A program made the translations under genes and the position numbers. This document shows, one piece after another, positions 1-10,653 of a stretch of 64,000 nt of DNA. Every line of letters starts with the position of its first letter. The stretch's first letter is position 1. Under the pieces are notes generated by a model. The model did no database searches and was not told the origin of the DNA. It was given only the letters and a program-made list of their open reading frames with translations. This DNA comes from Apostichopus japonicus. Lineage: Eukaryota; Echinodermata; Holothuroidea; Aspidochirotida; Stichopodidae. The stretch spans positions 19,032,898 through 19,096,897 of the forward strand of contig NC_092577.1 in assembly GCF_037975245.1 (NCBI RefSeq), read 5' to 3'.

Positions 1-1459
1 GGAATTGTTACATGTTGTTTTAATGGATGAATATGGTTCCCAAAGCTTATTCTCAAATGTTATGGGAAATAAATGCATTGTGGTTCTATTGTACCATAGT
101 TTGTTACGAATCTGTCATTATTTGTATCAAGAGTATGTAATATATGTACAGGAAAAAGTATGAGAATAATGAGATGTGACCAGCATTGCATTCTCGTTGA
201 CAGTTCTTGGCCTAAAGTTAAAGTGATATATCACCATGTTAAATCGTTTAGCTCCCACCCCCCTTCTCCTGCTTTATGCAGATATTGCGCATATGCCCTC
301 ATTTGAACCATTTTACCTCCCTCAAGAAAAATCACTTTCCTGTGCATGCAGTGTGTTACAACTGTATGACAGCAGAGCTCCCCTTAATTAAGAATCTTCA
401 AAGGATTTTCATTGTGTAACCTTCATGACCTGAACTCAACTTTGATCTCCAGCAAAAACAATAAGCGTCTTGGCCTTATGTTTTTACACCTTACTACCAC
501 ATATGTCATCTGTCCTGACTTCTCTCCTTGAGATAATATGTTTACAACTTTCACAATTTTAACCCCAAATGAACTTTGACCCATTCCATAAACAGTAGAT
601 ATCTTTATCAGCGATGTAGACTTTTCCTCTCCAATGGTAAATTTTGTAACAAAATAGCACACAAAGCCAAAAACTCAATGCAGTTCATATATTTCACATA
701 CATAGAAAGGCTGGGCATGCATGTGTGAGAACAAATTCTGAAACACCAACAATACTATATTGCAGTACTACATGTAATGCAAGGCCAATGCAACTTCCAA
801 GAAGAAATTGATAAGAACTGTTATAAAAAGAGAAAGAAACAAGCAATTCAAAAGAGCAATGTAACAAATGGTAAAGTATGTTTAAAAAGAAGCAGACGTT
901 TCCATGGAATGTATCTTCGTAGAGTCAAGGTGAATTCTTCAGCTGTGTAAGCTACTAAGCACTGATAAAAGTTCTTATTTTTTTTTTAGACATTTATATC
1001 ATTTTTGTTAATTAAGCTAGGGAGATGGTCATCTTAGAAAAATATACTACTGTTTGAAAGAAGTGGGGGGGGGGGGGTGAGTGAAGCAGTGAATGACTGT
1101 TTTGGATAAAAGTCTTTTCAGTATATCAAAAATATGTGATATCAAAATAAAGATCATTTTCGAATGACAGTTTTTGATGGCATAACAAATGAACGACAAA
1201 GAAGTGAAAAAATAGTCTGATTAATGGCAAGTATAAAAACAATATATAAGTAAATAGAAAAATGTGAAGAAAAATGGAATACCGGCAAGAATAGCTAACA
1301 AAGATAAATGAAAACATTCCAGCAATCTACATTATGAAAGAAGGAAATAAGACAGTTACGACCTTTCCAACAGATAATGTTTGTTTTCCTTTTAGAGATA
1401 ACCTTTGGAGCATATTTGCTTCTGATCAATCATAATTCATGGGTCAAACTAACATTCCT
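1..1459. other. Non-coding stretch, no gene recognised
   Basis: AT-rich sequence with stop-broken short ORFs. A poly-G tract lies near 1070. I see no recognisable domain, no convincing exon and no element termini. It may be intron or flank of the gene whose first exon lies at 3937-4123 on the minus strand, but I could not identify a downstream exon here. Confidence 0.5.
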
Positions 1460-1495
1460 GAAGCCTAGCTAACATTATAATGTTAGCTAGGCTTC
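1460..1495. repeat. Perfect 36-bp palindrome without spacer
   Basis: The two 18-base arms, each reading GAAGCCTAGCTAACATTA from its outer end, are exact reverse complements and meet at the centre TTATAA. The symmetry stops at the next base on each side. It could extrude as a cruciform, or be the remnant of two inverted element ends. No flanking duplication was seen. Confidence 0.95.
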
Positions 1496-2254
1496 TATAC
1501 CAATAAATGTAACTACTCACTGTACAAGACGACATTCATTTTAACTAAGCCACAATTCACAAACATCACTACACTATGTAAAGTTTGTCGTAATATGGGT
1601 TTGTTGTTAGGCCTTAAGTTACCCTAACATCGGTACAGTAGTTTGGTCACACATGTGTTTAGGCATAGTCTAGTGTATACCCCGCGATCTAGCGATCGCG
1701 GAAAACGGAGAGTACATCTGCAAAGATGAAGAATGTTTCGACAGTGTTGGTAAATGATAGGAACTTACATCGGTATTTCTGGTTTCCATGCTAAGGGCGA
1801 GCGAATATCTTCTTGTGAAATTCTTCTTTTGCAGTAACGAATATCAGCACACTGTCTTTGCGAGATGGACAGGCAGAGTACCGATGTAGATGTATAGACT
1901 GAAGTAACGTTATGTAGCCTGCCTACACTATCTGTCGCTTCGCGATGCCTTGCATTGAGCTGATCATTGTTTATTATTTACCACGTTATGCAATAACGTT
2001 CATAGAGTTTAAATATTCATATAAAGGCGGGGTGTACTGAGATCCTAACGGAAAAGACCTTCGGGAAAAACAGCGCTAAAAGTTCCAAAATTTGCGACTT
2101 TTATTCGACGATTTGAAGTAAGAGTTGCATAGATAAGCTTGTTATGTATGTCGTTATGGTATGGTGGGGTCAACGAGGTTGAGAAAATCCTATAAAAATG
2201 ACGCAAAATGCTGCTTTAAGCTGAAAAGAAAAAGGTATATCTTAATCTTACCAG

Positions 2255-2335
2255 GAAGTTCCTGCACCTACAAACAATTCACCACAATCAGAAGATAAGA
2301 TAGATAGTGAAGAAGATAACCCCCAAGTTTATTAA
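2255..2335 (+). CDS. Possible terminal coding exon of a host gene (unknown product)
   Basis: A pyrimidine-rich acceptor (TCTTAATCTTACCAG) ends at 2254 and is followed by an open frame of 26 codons and a TAA. The peptide is acidic and serine-rich, beginning EVPAPTNNSPQSEDK and ending in NPQVY, which suits a disordered C-terminus. I did not find the preceding exon. The length is too short to exclude chance, so this is a tentative call based on the splice site plus the compositional bias. Confidence 0.25.
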   Translation, partial: EVPAPTNNSPQSEDKIDSEEDNPQVY

Positions 2336-3936
2336 CAGCTGGTACAAAGAGATTTAATGAAGACAATACTACCTGAACCTCCAACCTTAACACTAGCTGG
2401 GTTCTTTATTCAAACAGAATATGCAAATAGAACTGAACTGAGTTGCTCTAAACTGAGGTACAGTTTTCTCAGGTTTGTTAAGATAATGAGTTTGTTTACT
2501 GAAGGAATAAAGCTTTCTGTTCAGTCAGCAAGATATACAGGAAGTTGAGACAATATTTTTTTTCTTCACACCTTACTGTCTTTTTCCTTCTCTAATTCTT
2601 TCCCAAACCTCTTCACTTAATCCTCTTTGTCCATCTCCTGGCTAAGTCTTAAGCACACTGTCTCTTTGTGGTCACCACTGGCAATACATCTTTTCTTTTA
2701 AATTTTAACTGACAATATATCTACCTTCATGTTGTGATAAGTATGTGCATAATGACTAGGTCACCTAGGTACCAAAATAAGTACATTATTGTGGGGGAGG
2801 TAGGAACAGCCCTGTACAATTTCATTCCTTTCTTTCAATAATAATGAAGGAGTCAGCAAGTAACTTGAAGCAAGAATGGGTGTCACCATACCCTTAGGCA
2901 CCTTAAGCGATATTCTGGGTTTGTCCAAAAAATGCTTTCCTCTCCAGATGGAGATCCACCTATACTTCTTCATGGATTGATCTTTAAAAACACTTCCATG
3001 GGATTCATCCCGCCACTTGCCTTATTTATGAAATCAAGCTAATAACTTACAGTAACTGGAGCTAAGCATTTTTGTTATCTAATAGAAAAATTTTCAAAAC
3101 CACACTGTTTGTGTGACATTCTTGTTATATAATTCATGAGCTGTCGGTGACAGCCAAACAGGTGCCCTTATTATTTAATAACAAACATGAAGGGAATAAT
3201 CTGATGTAACCTACAGGGACATGTATTCTTTGATCTTGATCCCACTTTTTTACAAATTCAGGGAGTAAGTAAACAGCTACTTTATACACCATTCATACTT
3301 AAACAAGACAAAGAATAAAATGCCATTGACTATTTCTAGTGCTAAATGTACTGAATTGATCTGCACTTGTTAACATCTGCTGTTTCCGTCATAGAAAAAG
3401 TACCAGGTTCCTGCCAAGACGGTGCACATTATTGTGGGTGCATTGTATTTGCAGAAATTAAAGCTTCGCTTCCGTGTAAAAAAAAAATCATATAAATCGA
3501 CAATCAGACTTTTTAATCAACAATCAGCCTAATTGAAACAATTTATATTCAACCAACTATTATATGTATCTGAAAAGTGTATCAACTCTTACAAACTTAC
3601 AATTGAAACGATTCACTGAACCTGTACATTAAAGACTATTTATGAATTCCCCAATCCGTCTCAACTACAATTCAGTCTATCCAGCGAACCGTGAAATATA
3701 AAGACGCAATTCAAGAACTGGCAACTGAGAGAAACAATCGTAACCGACCAAGGCCCATAATGATGTAAGGCTAGACTAACGTTCTAAGGTACTTTGGCCT
3801 AACATACTGTATAACTAGTGAAATAACCTAACAGCGTAAGTAACCTGCTTAGCCTATCGTTGCGCAACTTAATACATCTTTTTCATCCACCCGAATAAAA
3901 TTGAAGAGAACCGTCAAACTGTAGGTGCATGCTTAC
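2336..3936. other. Non-coding stretch, probably intron or 3' flank
   Basis: No exon with convincing splice borders or recognisable product was found on either strand. A minus-strand ORF near 2761-2973 has no domain I recognise and no good splice signals. The right part should be the first intron of the minus-strand gene that starts at 4123. Confidence 0.4.
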
Positions 3937-4123
3937 CATATTCATCTTTTGCCGGGTCGATCGGAATTCGAACCAAGTTCGGTGGTACGCAACGATCGAA
4001 TTCGGCGGACCATCCATCGAAAGTTACATAGTAACTGCTCGAGTCGTCGCTCTTTATCACTCCGTTTTCCCATCTCCCTAACTCATCCACAGCCTGCACT
4101 TTCTGTCCGGTCGTAAATTCCAT
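3937..4123 (-). CDS. First coding exon of a host gene with a Tudor/chromo-barrel-like domain
   Basis: An ATG (context ATCATGG) opens 62 codons that end at a consensus donor (AATATG|GTAAGC) after the first base of a codon. The peptide fits a small beta-barrel reader fold: residues 6-23 are GQKVQAVDELGRWENGVI and the following strand is VTFDGWSAEFDRCV, the arrangement seen in Tudor, MBT and chromo-barrel domains (alternating hydrophobic strands, the FDGW motif, an aromatic cage region). Such domains usually read methylated lysine or arginine in nuclear proteins. The surrounding 4.0-4.3 kb is rich in CpG compared with its AT-rich neighbourhood, in keeping with a promoter at the start of a gene. 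I did not find the later exons to the left. The domain call is by eye, and the gene name is unknown. Confidence 0.6.
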
Positions 4124-4340
4124 GATGTTGGCTATTTGTAATATTCTGAGTAAACCAAAACATTATGCTGGTAAAATCCAGCAGGATGAGAAAGTCAACA
4201 GCCTAGCTTGGGCCAAGGCGTAGCATAACTTGGCTATAACGTAATACGACACTGTATTCGCTCGAGCTCCTGTCAAGATTCTGGCGTACGTAGTTGAACT
4301 TGAACAAGTGCGTTAGTTGGGCTGCTAGGCACTGAACCGT
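4124..4340 (-). promoter_or_regulatory. Probable CpG-rich promoter and 5' UTR of the Tudor-like gene
   Basis: The segment upstream (minus strand) of the ATG at 4123 has more CpG than the flanking kilobases (for example CGTACG, CTCGAG, ACGTAATACG), as expected for an unmethylated animal promoter. I see no clear TATA box. The transcription start cannot be placed from sequence alone. Confidence 0.3.
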
Positions 4341-4894
4341 GCTTTTGTATCAATGTCAACTAGTGATGTAAACAGACTTGTATTCGAGACTACTAACAGT
4401 TTTATTCATACGCGAAACAATTAGTGCAAAGTTTTATTCAAATCGCCCATGAATTCAACGAAAATAGCTTTCACCGTTTTCCTACTTTTTTCAAAGAAAG
4501 AAAGAAAAGATTCTGTACAAATTTATAGAATGTCGACTTTGGTTATCAACTTTATTATTACTTTTTTTATTAGAACCGTATCGCATGCGGAAGAATACTT
4601 GCATAGCAAGGTGGCTGAACACTTAAACTGAGACAAACGTGGTCAGCTGCGTGAATAGTTATGTAATAAACGGACATGCAGCTCATCTGAAGCGCGATGG
4701 GAGGTGAGTCATCCCTCAATTTAACCAAGTGGAAAACCCGTCCTTTGGCGCAAACGGCGGGTTTTGAAAAGCAACCTATAGCTAATGGTAACTTTCGTGG
4801 CATGCAATGGAGAGTACTGTAGTGTAGGATATGCAGGCCTGGGTTATGTTATCCTTTAACGTAAGTTAGACCTACCTCCCAGATAACACAATTA

Positions 4895-5430
4895 TGTTGG
4901 GCCAACATTGGTATTTTAGGTTGGAACTTCTTACGGGTGGCCCAACGCGTTGTCATAACAATGGGCCAACGTTAATTCAATGTTAGTCCAATTTGTTGTT
5001 GTAACAATGGGCCAACACGTTAGGACAACATTGGCAAAAGCTTGTATTTTATATTGGAACTTTATAGGTTAAAGGTAATTTTAAGGTTGGTTGCTCGTAG
5101 TTTTACGGTTGGGCCAACGTGCTGTCGTACCAATGGGCCATCATTGAACCAATGTGGTTTTTACGTGACCCGCCATGCGGAATACAAAACGTCACGGCCA
5201 AACCATCCCATTCTGACAAACGAAACTCAAGTCAAGCGAGCCAATGTTAACCCAACACATTGGTGTAACAATCGGTCAATGCTACACCGACCATAATCCC
5301 AACAAGTTTTTGTAACAATGGGCCAATGTTAATCCAACACGTCCTTATTAACAATGGGTCAACGTTAAACCAACACACTGTTGTAATAACTGGCCAACAT
5401 TGCATCAACATTAACGTAATATTGTGACGA
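4895..5430. repeat. Hairpin-rich degenerate tandem repeat, left block
   Basis: A degenerate unit of roughly 35 bp recurs, with the core CATTGTTGTAACAATG followed by GGCCAACGTTAACCCAAC. The core is itself an inverted repeat with 7-bp arms (CATTGTT / AACAATG) around GT. The same repeat resumes at 6112 after an inserted element. A LINE tail is inserted at 5156-5240. Confidence 0.85.
5156..5240 (-). mobile_element. Tail-only insertion of the Tx1-like LINE (85 bp)
   Basis: This 85-bp block matches the 3' UTR of the LINE that ends at about 22518: both begin on the plus strand with TTTTTACGTGACCCG and run to GCGAGCC, with a few substitutions and one 9-base deletion here. On the minus strand it therefore ends ...CGGGTCACGTAAAAA, the LINE 3' terminus. 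CCAATGT lies on both sides (5149-5155 and 5241-5247), consistent with a target-site duplication, although this word also belongs to the host satellite unit. Confidence 0.75.
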
Positions 5431-5439
5431 GCCCGGCTC

Positions 5440-6111
5440 CTCCGATAGTAATACTATATCGGAACTCGCGATAGAAAGGTACTGGGGTTATCTTGATGCC
5501 GTATTTTATGCTTCTTCAGGAGACGTCTCGAACGGAAGATAGAAGAAAAGAATGAGTTCTCAGAAAAACAAGTTGACGAGATAAGATTTGATTATTGATT
5601 CGGTATAATTTCTTCTCTGTCGATTCTCTTACAAATGAAATTACAATGATTTGACTCCGTCAATTACGCAATTAGAAGGAGTGATGAAATGGTGACGAAG
5701 CCACGACGGAGTGCAGAACATGCGAGACCATGCCGCCTTTTGTACCTTACTTCTATAAAAATCCCACTGCGCACAATCAGAAGGCAGCCAATAACCTGCT
5801 AATCCTGTATTAGCTAACGTTCTAAATATCAATCTAGACAGCACTGATCTGCCCTGATTGGTTGGGAGTATGGAAGTCCACCCCTTTCTATGGAAACTTC
5901 CATACCACGTGAGAAGAACTTTCTCGAATGTTGTACAGACACAATGGGATCTATTTTGGGAAAAGGCCCTGTGACATGATTCAATTAGATAGTTCAAACT
6001 TCTCGTGGGAAAACTAAATCTTCGACCTAGATAAATATATAAGGGGCCTGTAAGGTGTCTCGATGGAGTGTTTCGGTAACATCAAAGAGGCAGTATTACT
6101 ATTTCATAACA
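5440..6111. mobile_element. Non-autonomous inverted-repeat element, copy 1
   Basis: This copy interrupts the hairpin satellite and is repeated at 28868-29500. Near its ends is an 11-bp inverted repeat, ATAGTAATACT (5445-5455) and AGTATTACTAT (6092-6102). The two copies share long blocks, such as CCGTATTTTATGCTTCTTCA and AATCCCACTGCGCA. The ORF at 5641-5997 is not preserved as a protein in the other copy, so it is probably not coding. The superfamily is unknown because no clean target-site duplication could be assigned. Confidence 0.75.
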
Positions 6112-6520
6112 TTAACCCAACATGTTATTATAACAATGGGGCAACCTTGGCAAATGGTTGTATTTTACATTGGAACTTCATTGGCAAAATGTAATTTCAA
6201 GGTTGGCTCATCATAGTTTTACGGTTGGCATAAGACATTGTTGTAACAATGGGCCAATGATAACCAAACACATTGTTGTAACAATGGGTCAACGTTGCAC
6301 TAATGTTAACCCAACACATTGTTGTAACAATAGGCCAACATTAAACGAACGTGTAGCATTGGCCATTGTTACAACAACACATTATTGTAACATTGGACTA
6401 ACATGACACCAGCGTTTACTCAACATGTTGTAACAATGGGCCAACAAATGTTAAACCAACATGCTTTTGTAATTCGTTAATTTACACTAATGTAAATCCA
6501 ACAATGGACCAACAACGTTT
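6112..6520. repeat. Hairpin-rich degenerate tandem repeat, right block
   Basis: Continuation of the 4895-5430 repeat with the same TTGTTGTAACAATGGGCCAAC core. The element at 5440-6111 splits the array into two parts. Confidence 0.85.
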
Positions 6521-7614
6521 ACCCGACATGCTGATACAATGTGAACATTTCACCAAAGCACATATTATTTTGTCCCAACATGAGACTAGTGGTTTTCTGA
6601 ACCCGTAAATATGTGAAAAATATTGTGAAGCTAAAGACAATTCTGATCTGTGGCTTAACGCCAAACAAAAGCTCTGTTCTTACATTTACAAAGATGAAGT
6701 CAAACAAGCAGAATTAACATAAACAAACTTCTTTTAATTCACAACAACTTGAAAATACAAAAGGACATACAAGAATATTTACTGAACGTTTACTTTGTTA
6801 CAACTCTTGTTACAACTCTTACTTTATACAAGTGTTGTTGTTAGGTCAAGTAGCACAGCATGGGGCTTTATCCAGATATTACAAGTGTTTTTTGCCAAAC
6901 ATTACCACCCAACACTTTCGTGTCATTTTTAACATTTCAAACTTCTATTCTGTACCTCCCCTGACACACTAGGTACCACTGGGAATGTGAATGAAAATGT
7001 GAATGGGATCACAAATATTATTCCTTATTGGTCACAAATGATGATATAATACTTGCGATTAATTTGTAAAGACAACATGAAGCAGGGGAGGAAAATCAAG
7101 GTATCTTTAGTGCCTAATAATCTATCATTCTGCTTTATTTTTCCTGGCAAGAAACAATAAGGTAACGATTATGAAAGTGAAGAACTTGTTACAGTAATTT
7201 CCTGCCAACACTCTTCTTGAAAGATTAGGGATGTTCAAAAGATAGAATACATGATAGCACATCAACCGGTCAACAGAAAAGTTTATATATGGTCACCGTT
7301 CAGCAAATCCTTCAAATCAGCAATGGCAAGTTGAATTAATAATGATAATCTTGTATCATTTCAGTCCTAATACAAAATAATTTGATGTTCATAAAGAGAA
7401 AATACAGCCAAGGTAAGTAATTGAAGAAAACATGAGGTACTGATATCGCTGAAAACTTTATCAAAATGCTGCTATTGCAAGCACATTGGAAATGTAGTAG
7501 GCTTGGTTTTTATGCTCAATGAATGTTCCAAGCTTTTAGAGTTGAAGCAACTTTGTGTGATGTCACTAAATGACCACAGCTGAATTAATTATGACTAGGT
7601 CCTTAAAAAATCTG
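6521..7614. other. Non-coding stretch, nothing recognised
   Basis: AT-rich unique-looking sequence without a supported exon, RNA gene or element terminus. It may be 3' UTR or 3' flank of the minus-strand gene whose last exon ends at 7615. Confidence 0.5.
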
Positions 7615-7839
7615 TCAAATGTCCTGTATATCACAACACTGTAACACTGATTTCAATTCAGTGAATGCCCTTAGTTTACCGACCGTTTCATTGACTATAC
7701 AACTTAGAAGGTTCGATCTAGCTTGCAGAATGTTCCGGCAGGCAAAGAAGTAGTGTAATCCTATCCTGTCTGTCACAATGGAATTAACCAAAATCATAAC
7801 CATTTTACATGATGATGTTGTTGCCACTTGTCCAAAAAC
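7615..7839 (-). CDS. Terminal coding exon of an unidentified host gene
   Basis: An acceptor (TGTTTGTACAG) precedes a 74-codon open frame that ends in TGA. The peptide starts VFGQVATTSSCKMVMILVNS and ends LKSVLQCCDIQDI. It reads like a helical globular domain. The exon joins in phase 0 with the upstream exon at 8011-8108, giving ...WQP-VFGQ.... I do not recognise the family. Two good splice sites, a shared phase and a composition unlike random translation support a real gene. Confidence 0.5.
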   Translation of the reverse strand, partial: VFGQVATTSSCKMVMILVNSIVTDRIGLHYFFACRNILQARSNLLSCIVNETVGKLRAFTELKSVLQCCDIQDI

Positions 7840-8010
7840 CTGTACAAACAGTTAAACAGATTCCAACTCGAATCCTTTGTGTAAATTCTGTTAAATTTCT
7901 ACTTTAAAAAAGAAAGGAAAGGAAATAGGTTTTGGCCATACTGGATGAGTGTTAGGGATACAATAACAATGTTGGGTTCACTGATAGGGATGGTAAAAGG
8001 AAGAACATAC

Positions 8011-8108
8011 AGGCTGCCAGTCTCCAGCAAACCGCAGCCAGGACTTCTGCACTTCTTCGACAACAGATGTGGTTACCTTTTGCATCATAGGATTTTTCCT
8101 GATTGCAC
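8011..8108 (-). CDS. Internal coding exon of the same unidentified host gene
   Basis: The exon is bounded by an acceptor (CACTCAG, at 8109-8115) and a donor (CAGCCT|GTATGT). After two bases of a split codon it encodes 32 residues, AIRKNPMMQKVTTSVVEEVQ followed by KSWLRFAGDWQP, and ends at a codon boundary that matches the phase of the exon at 7615-7839. Earlier exons should lie further right. The SINE at 8354 and the Gypsy element from 8917 would then be intronic or upstream insertions. Confidence 0.45.
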
Positions 8109-8340
8109 CTGAGTGAAGAAGAAATAAACATTTATTTTAACACTTTAGTATTCTGGTATTTACATATAGCCATTAATGGCATTTTGGCCATAGCCCAAAC
8201 AATGTTTAAAATAAAACCAAAAACAAATAAAAGGTATGAACACATGATTGAAAAGCTTATTTGTTTGTTGCAGTTAACTGCAACTATGCCAGTAAGATTC
8301 AAACAAAGGTGGGAACATATTCAAGGTGCAAAAATAAACA

Positions 8341-8353
8341 TACCACTAATAGG
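8341..8353 (+). repeat. Target-site duplication of U2-SINE copy 1
   Basis: TACCACTAATAGG occurs at 8341-8353, directly before the SINE, and again at 8543-8555, directly after it: 13 identical bases, or 14 if the ambiguous next A is counted. Confidence 0.9.
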
Positions 8354-8542
8354 ATCGCTTCTCGGCCTTTTGGCTAAGATCATGTGTAGTATCTGTTCCC
8401 TTAGGGAATGGTGATACACACCTGACGATGATCACACAGTCACAGTCCCGATGCAAGGGGACTGGGGCTGAGAGCGGATCAGTCGTTTGGTAGTTTGGTT
8501 TTCGTGCCCAGGTTCTTTCCTGGGTGACTTTTTCTTAAAAAG
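8354..8542 (+). mobile_element. SINE with U2 snRNA-derived head, copy 1
   Basis: The first 45 bases match the universal 5' end of U2 snRNA (ATCGCTTCTCGGCCTTTTGG..., including the GTAGTA branch-point pairing segment), with one mismatch at position 30 (A to T). The rest is unrelated to U2: no Sm site and none of the U2 3' stem-loops. The body contains two potential hairpins (CAGTCCC/GGGACTG and CCCAGG-TTCTTT-CCTGGG) and ends TTCTTAAAAAG. A 13-14-bp target-site duplication flanks it, so it moved by LINE-type retrotransposition. Length is 189 bp, identical to copy 2, with three substitutions between them. SINEs with snRNA heads are a known but rare class; whether this family is described I cannot tell. 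Confidence 0.92.
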
Positions 8543-8916
8543 TACCACTAATAGGAACGACAAAATTAAGACATTTTGTGATTCCTTGTCGATGTAATAT
8601 TAACATTTACTACAAAATATGATACTAGATGTAGTTAATACACAGAGCCAGGGAGTTAGGAATATATATATGAAAGTCGATTCTAACTTGAATATGTCAG
8701 TGGACTGAACATTTTTTTATGTACCAAGTATGGGTGCATTCACATTTTTTCCATTGAATTAGTCTGATTACATGGTTTTCAGTATTTCATCTGTACCTGA
8801 CCTTTGGTTAAACGTGTAGGGTTCATCTACTCAATATGAGTAACCTACATACTAAGTATAGTTTTATCCAAGTTTCTCTCATTGGGTTAGTCTCATTACC
8901 AATTGACCTTTCATAT

Positions 8917-9151
8917 TGTAACGATTGTTCTTTCCAAGGTAGCGTGGGCCGGCAGGATCCTTGGTCATAGATGTTATATTTTGATAGGCCAGGACGAATA
9001 ACACAGTTAATGGAAAAGACGAGCGACACGACAGAAGACACAACACGTAACGTTCCGGAAATCTCTTGTTAGCCTTCCAAAACAGAATTACAGTCGACTA
9101 TCTCAAATACAAACGACATAAACAAAAAATCCAACCAACACAACTCCAAAA
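8917..9151 (-). repeat. 3' LTR of the Gypsy element
   Basis: It starts TGTAACGATTGTTCTTTCC and matches 15165-15391 closely up to CAACACAACTCCAAA, after which the two copies diverge. A 25-bp segment (9074-9098) is in the opposite orientation to its counterpart at 15320-15344. Confidence 0.85.
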
Positions 9152-9638
9152 CTCTCCTCAACTTGCTTCCACCATACGACCCCATATGGTCGCAGACACC
9201 AGCAATGATAAAAAAAACAGCTGTGCACAAATGGATCACCATTCCTAACAACTATATGCACATATCGAACCAGCCATACATTGATTACACACCTGAAAAC
9301 TAAACGTAAATCGGATCAGTGCTTTCTTCCGAAAATAATGACTATGTTCGTGTCACAGTTAAAACACAAATTCCAATATAGTTCTCTCTCGGCATGCCAC
9401 TGGCGTCACTGTCACTGTGTCCTCTACAGGCCTTCAGTATGTCGCTGCGTCTCCCTCTGGGGGTGTGCCGCTCCAGGAGGTACCATACGCCGGGTAGGGG
9501 CATAGACAGGCGGCACATAAAACTACCGATAAGGACCCCCGTGTGTCTGCAACTCCCGCACCGGGCAGCTGTAGGTATGAGTAACCTCGGTCCGCGAGAG
9601 AGCATTTCCCTCACTGTCGACACCAACGGAAACATTCC

Positions 9639-10157
9639 TTAGTGACCACCGTTCACGGAAGTCCAAGCCGGTGGTCTCCTCGGTCTGCGTGGGGGTAGAG
9701 GTAGGGCCCTCTTCGCGAACAGTGTCGCAGCTCTTCGCAGTCGATATAGCTGTCCTCGTACCGGGACAACTTCCCTTCTGTCCAGCTGGAGGTTGCCTTG
9801 GATCTGCCCCTTAGTTTGGACTTCGCGATTCGTTCTCACAGTCAACTCCAAGGCTAGGTCGTCCTACAAGTCCACGTCGATGTCCAAGATGTCGACAACC
9901 GTTGGGTGTCGACTGCTGCAGGGTAGATCCGGTCGGTGTACCCTTCGGGAGCAATGTGTCGATTGGACATTCTCCCTAGCAGCTTCTCTGCACGCAACCT
10001 CGTGACGTCGGCGTACATCTTCCCGGAATAATCCGGTGCCGCAATTGGAGCACTTATCCGTCTTCTCTCGGCCCGTCGAAGGGCAACTCGTCGCTAGATG
10101 CCTCTTCAAAAACCGCTCCCGCACGAAGGTCTTCCCACACGGATTACACTTGAACAT
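9639..10157 (-). pseudogene. C2HC zinc-finger ORF in the env position of the Gypsy element, one in-frame stop
   Basis: A 172-codon frame runs from the ATG at 10157 to the stop at 9639, interrupted once by TAG (9864-9866); the parts on either side are exactly in frame. The N-terminus holds two zinc fingers with spacing C-x2-C-x12-H-x4-C: CNPCGKTF...H...C at about residues 4-25 and CSNCGTGL...H...C at about 36-57. The C-terminus is basic and proline-rich (LPLPPRRPRRPP). It follows integrase on the same strand, where errantivirus-like elements carry env. There is no signal peptide or membrane segment, so it is not an envelope protein. A nucleic-acid-binding role is inferred from the fingers only. 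The TAG may be a mutation or a readthrough site. Confidence 0.6.
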
Positions 10158-10653
10158 CTTTACTTGCAGGCTAGTTTGAAACTATGTGTGAGATGTGCTG
10201 GTCTCCCAAATATTTATACGGTTTTCAAGTCATTGACGAATTTTGCACACCAATTCAATCTGAAATTTTCCTTTCAAAGTTTCCGCAATTCAGAACAACC
10301 GGCATCCGTAGTCTCCTCTCACTCATACGGGCCATACACTCCATAGCTTAAGCGGGCATTGTCTCAGTATAATCCGCTTGAAGGAGGGACACGGGACCGG
10401 AATATTCTAATCCGCTGCTTCCACAATGCAACGTGAAACCCCAATAAAACTCTTTGACATAATCTCCTTCGGAATGTTGATTGCCACTAATTAACACAGC
10501 TCGGAGACGTGAAACCGTTTTGCTGCTTGTTAACATGTTCCCGCTCGTTGATCCCCCGGACGCAGATTATATTTCCCAACACGTTCCTTGTCAACGCAAG
10601 TCTGTACACAATCCTCCCGGGACTTCTTGAACGGGGTGTTCCCCCGGTCCTGG

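Noticed and set aside
5641-5997. 118-residue minus-strand ORF
   Set aside because: It lies inside the inverted-repeat element, and the second copy of the element does not keep the frame.
8354-8542. A functional U2 snRNA gene
   Set aside because: Only the first 45 or so bases match U2. The Sm-binding site and 3' stem-loops are absent and the copy has a retroposon-type target duplication.
9342-9642. ORFs on both strands between the left LTR and the zinc-finger ORF
   Set aside because: They overlap on opposite strands, show no domain, and depend on high GC content rather than codon structure.
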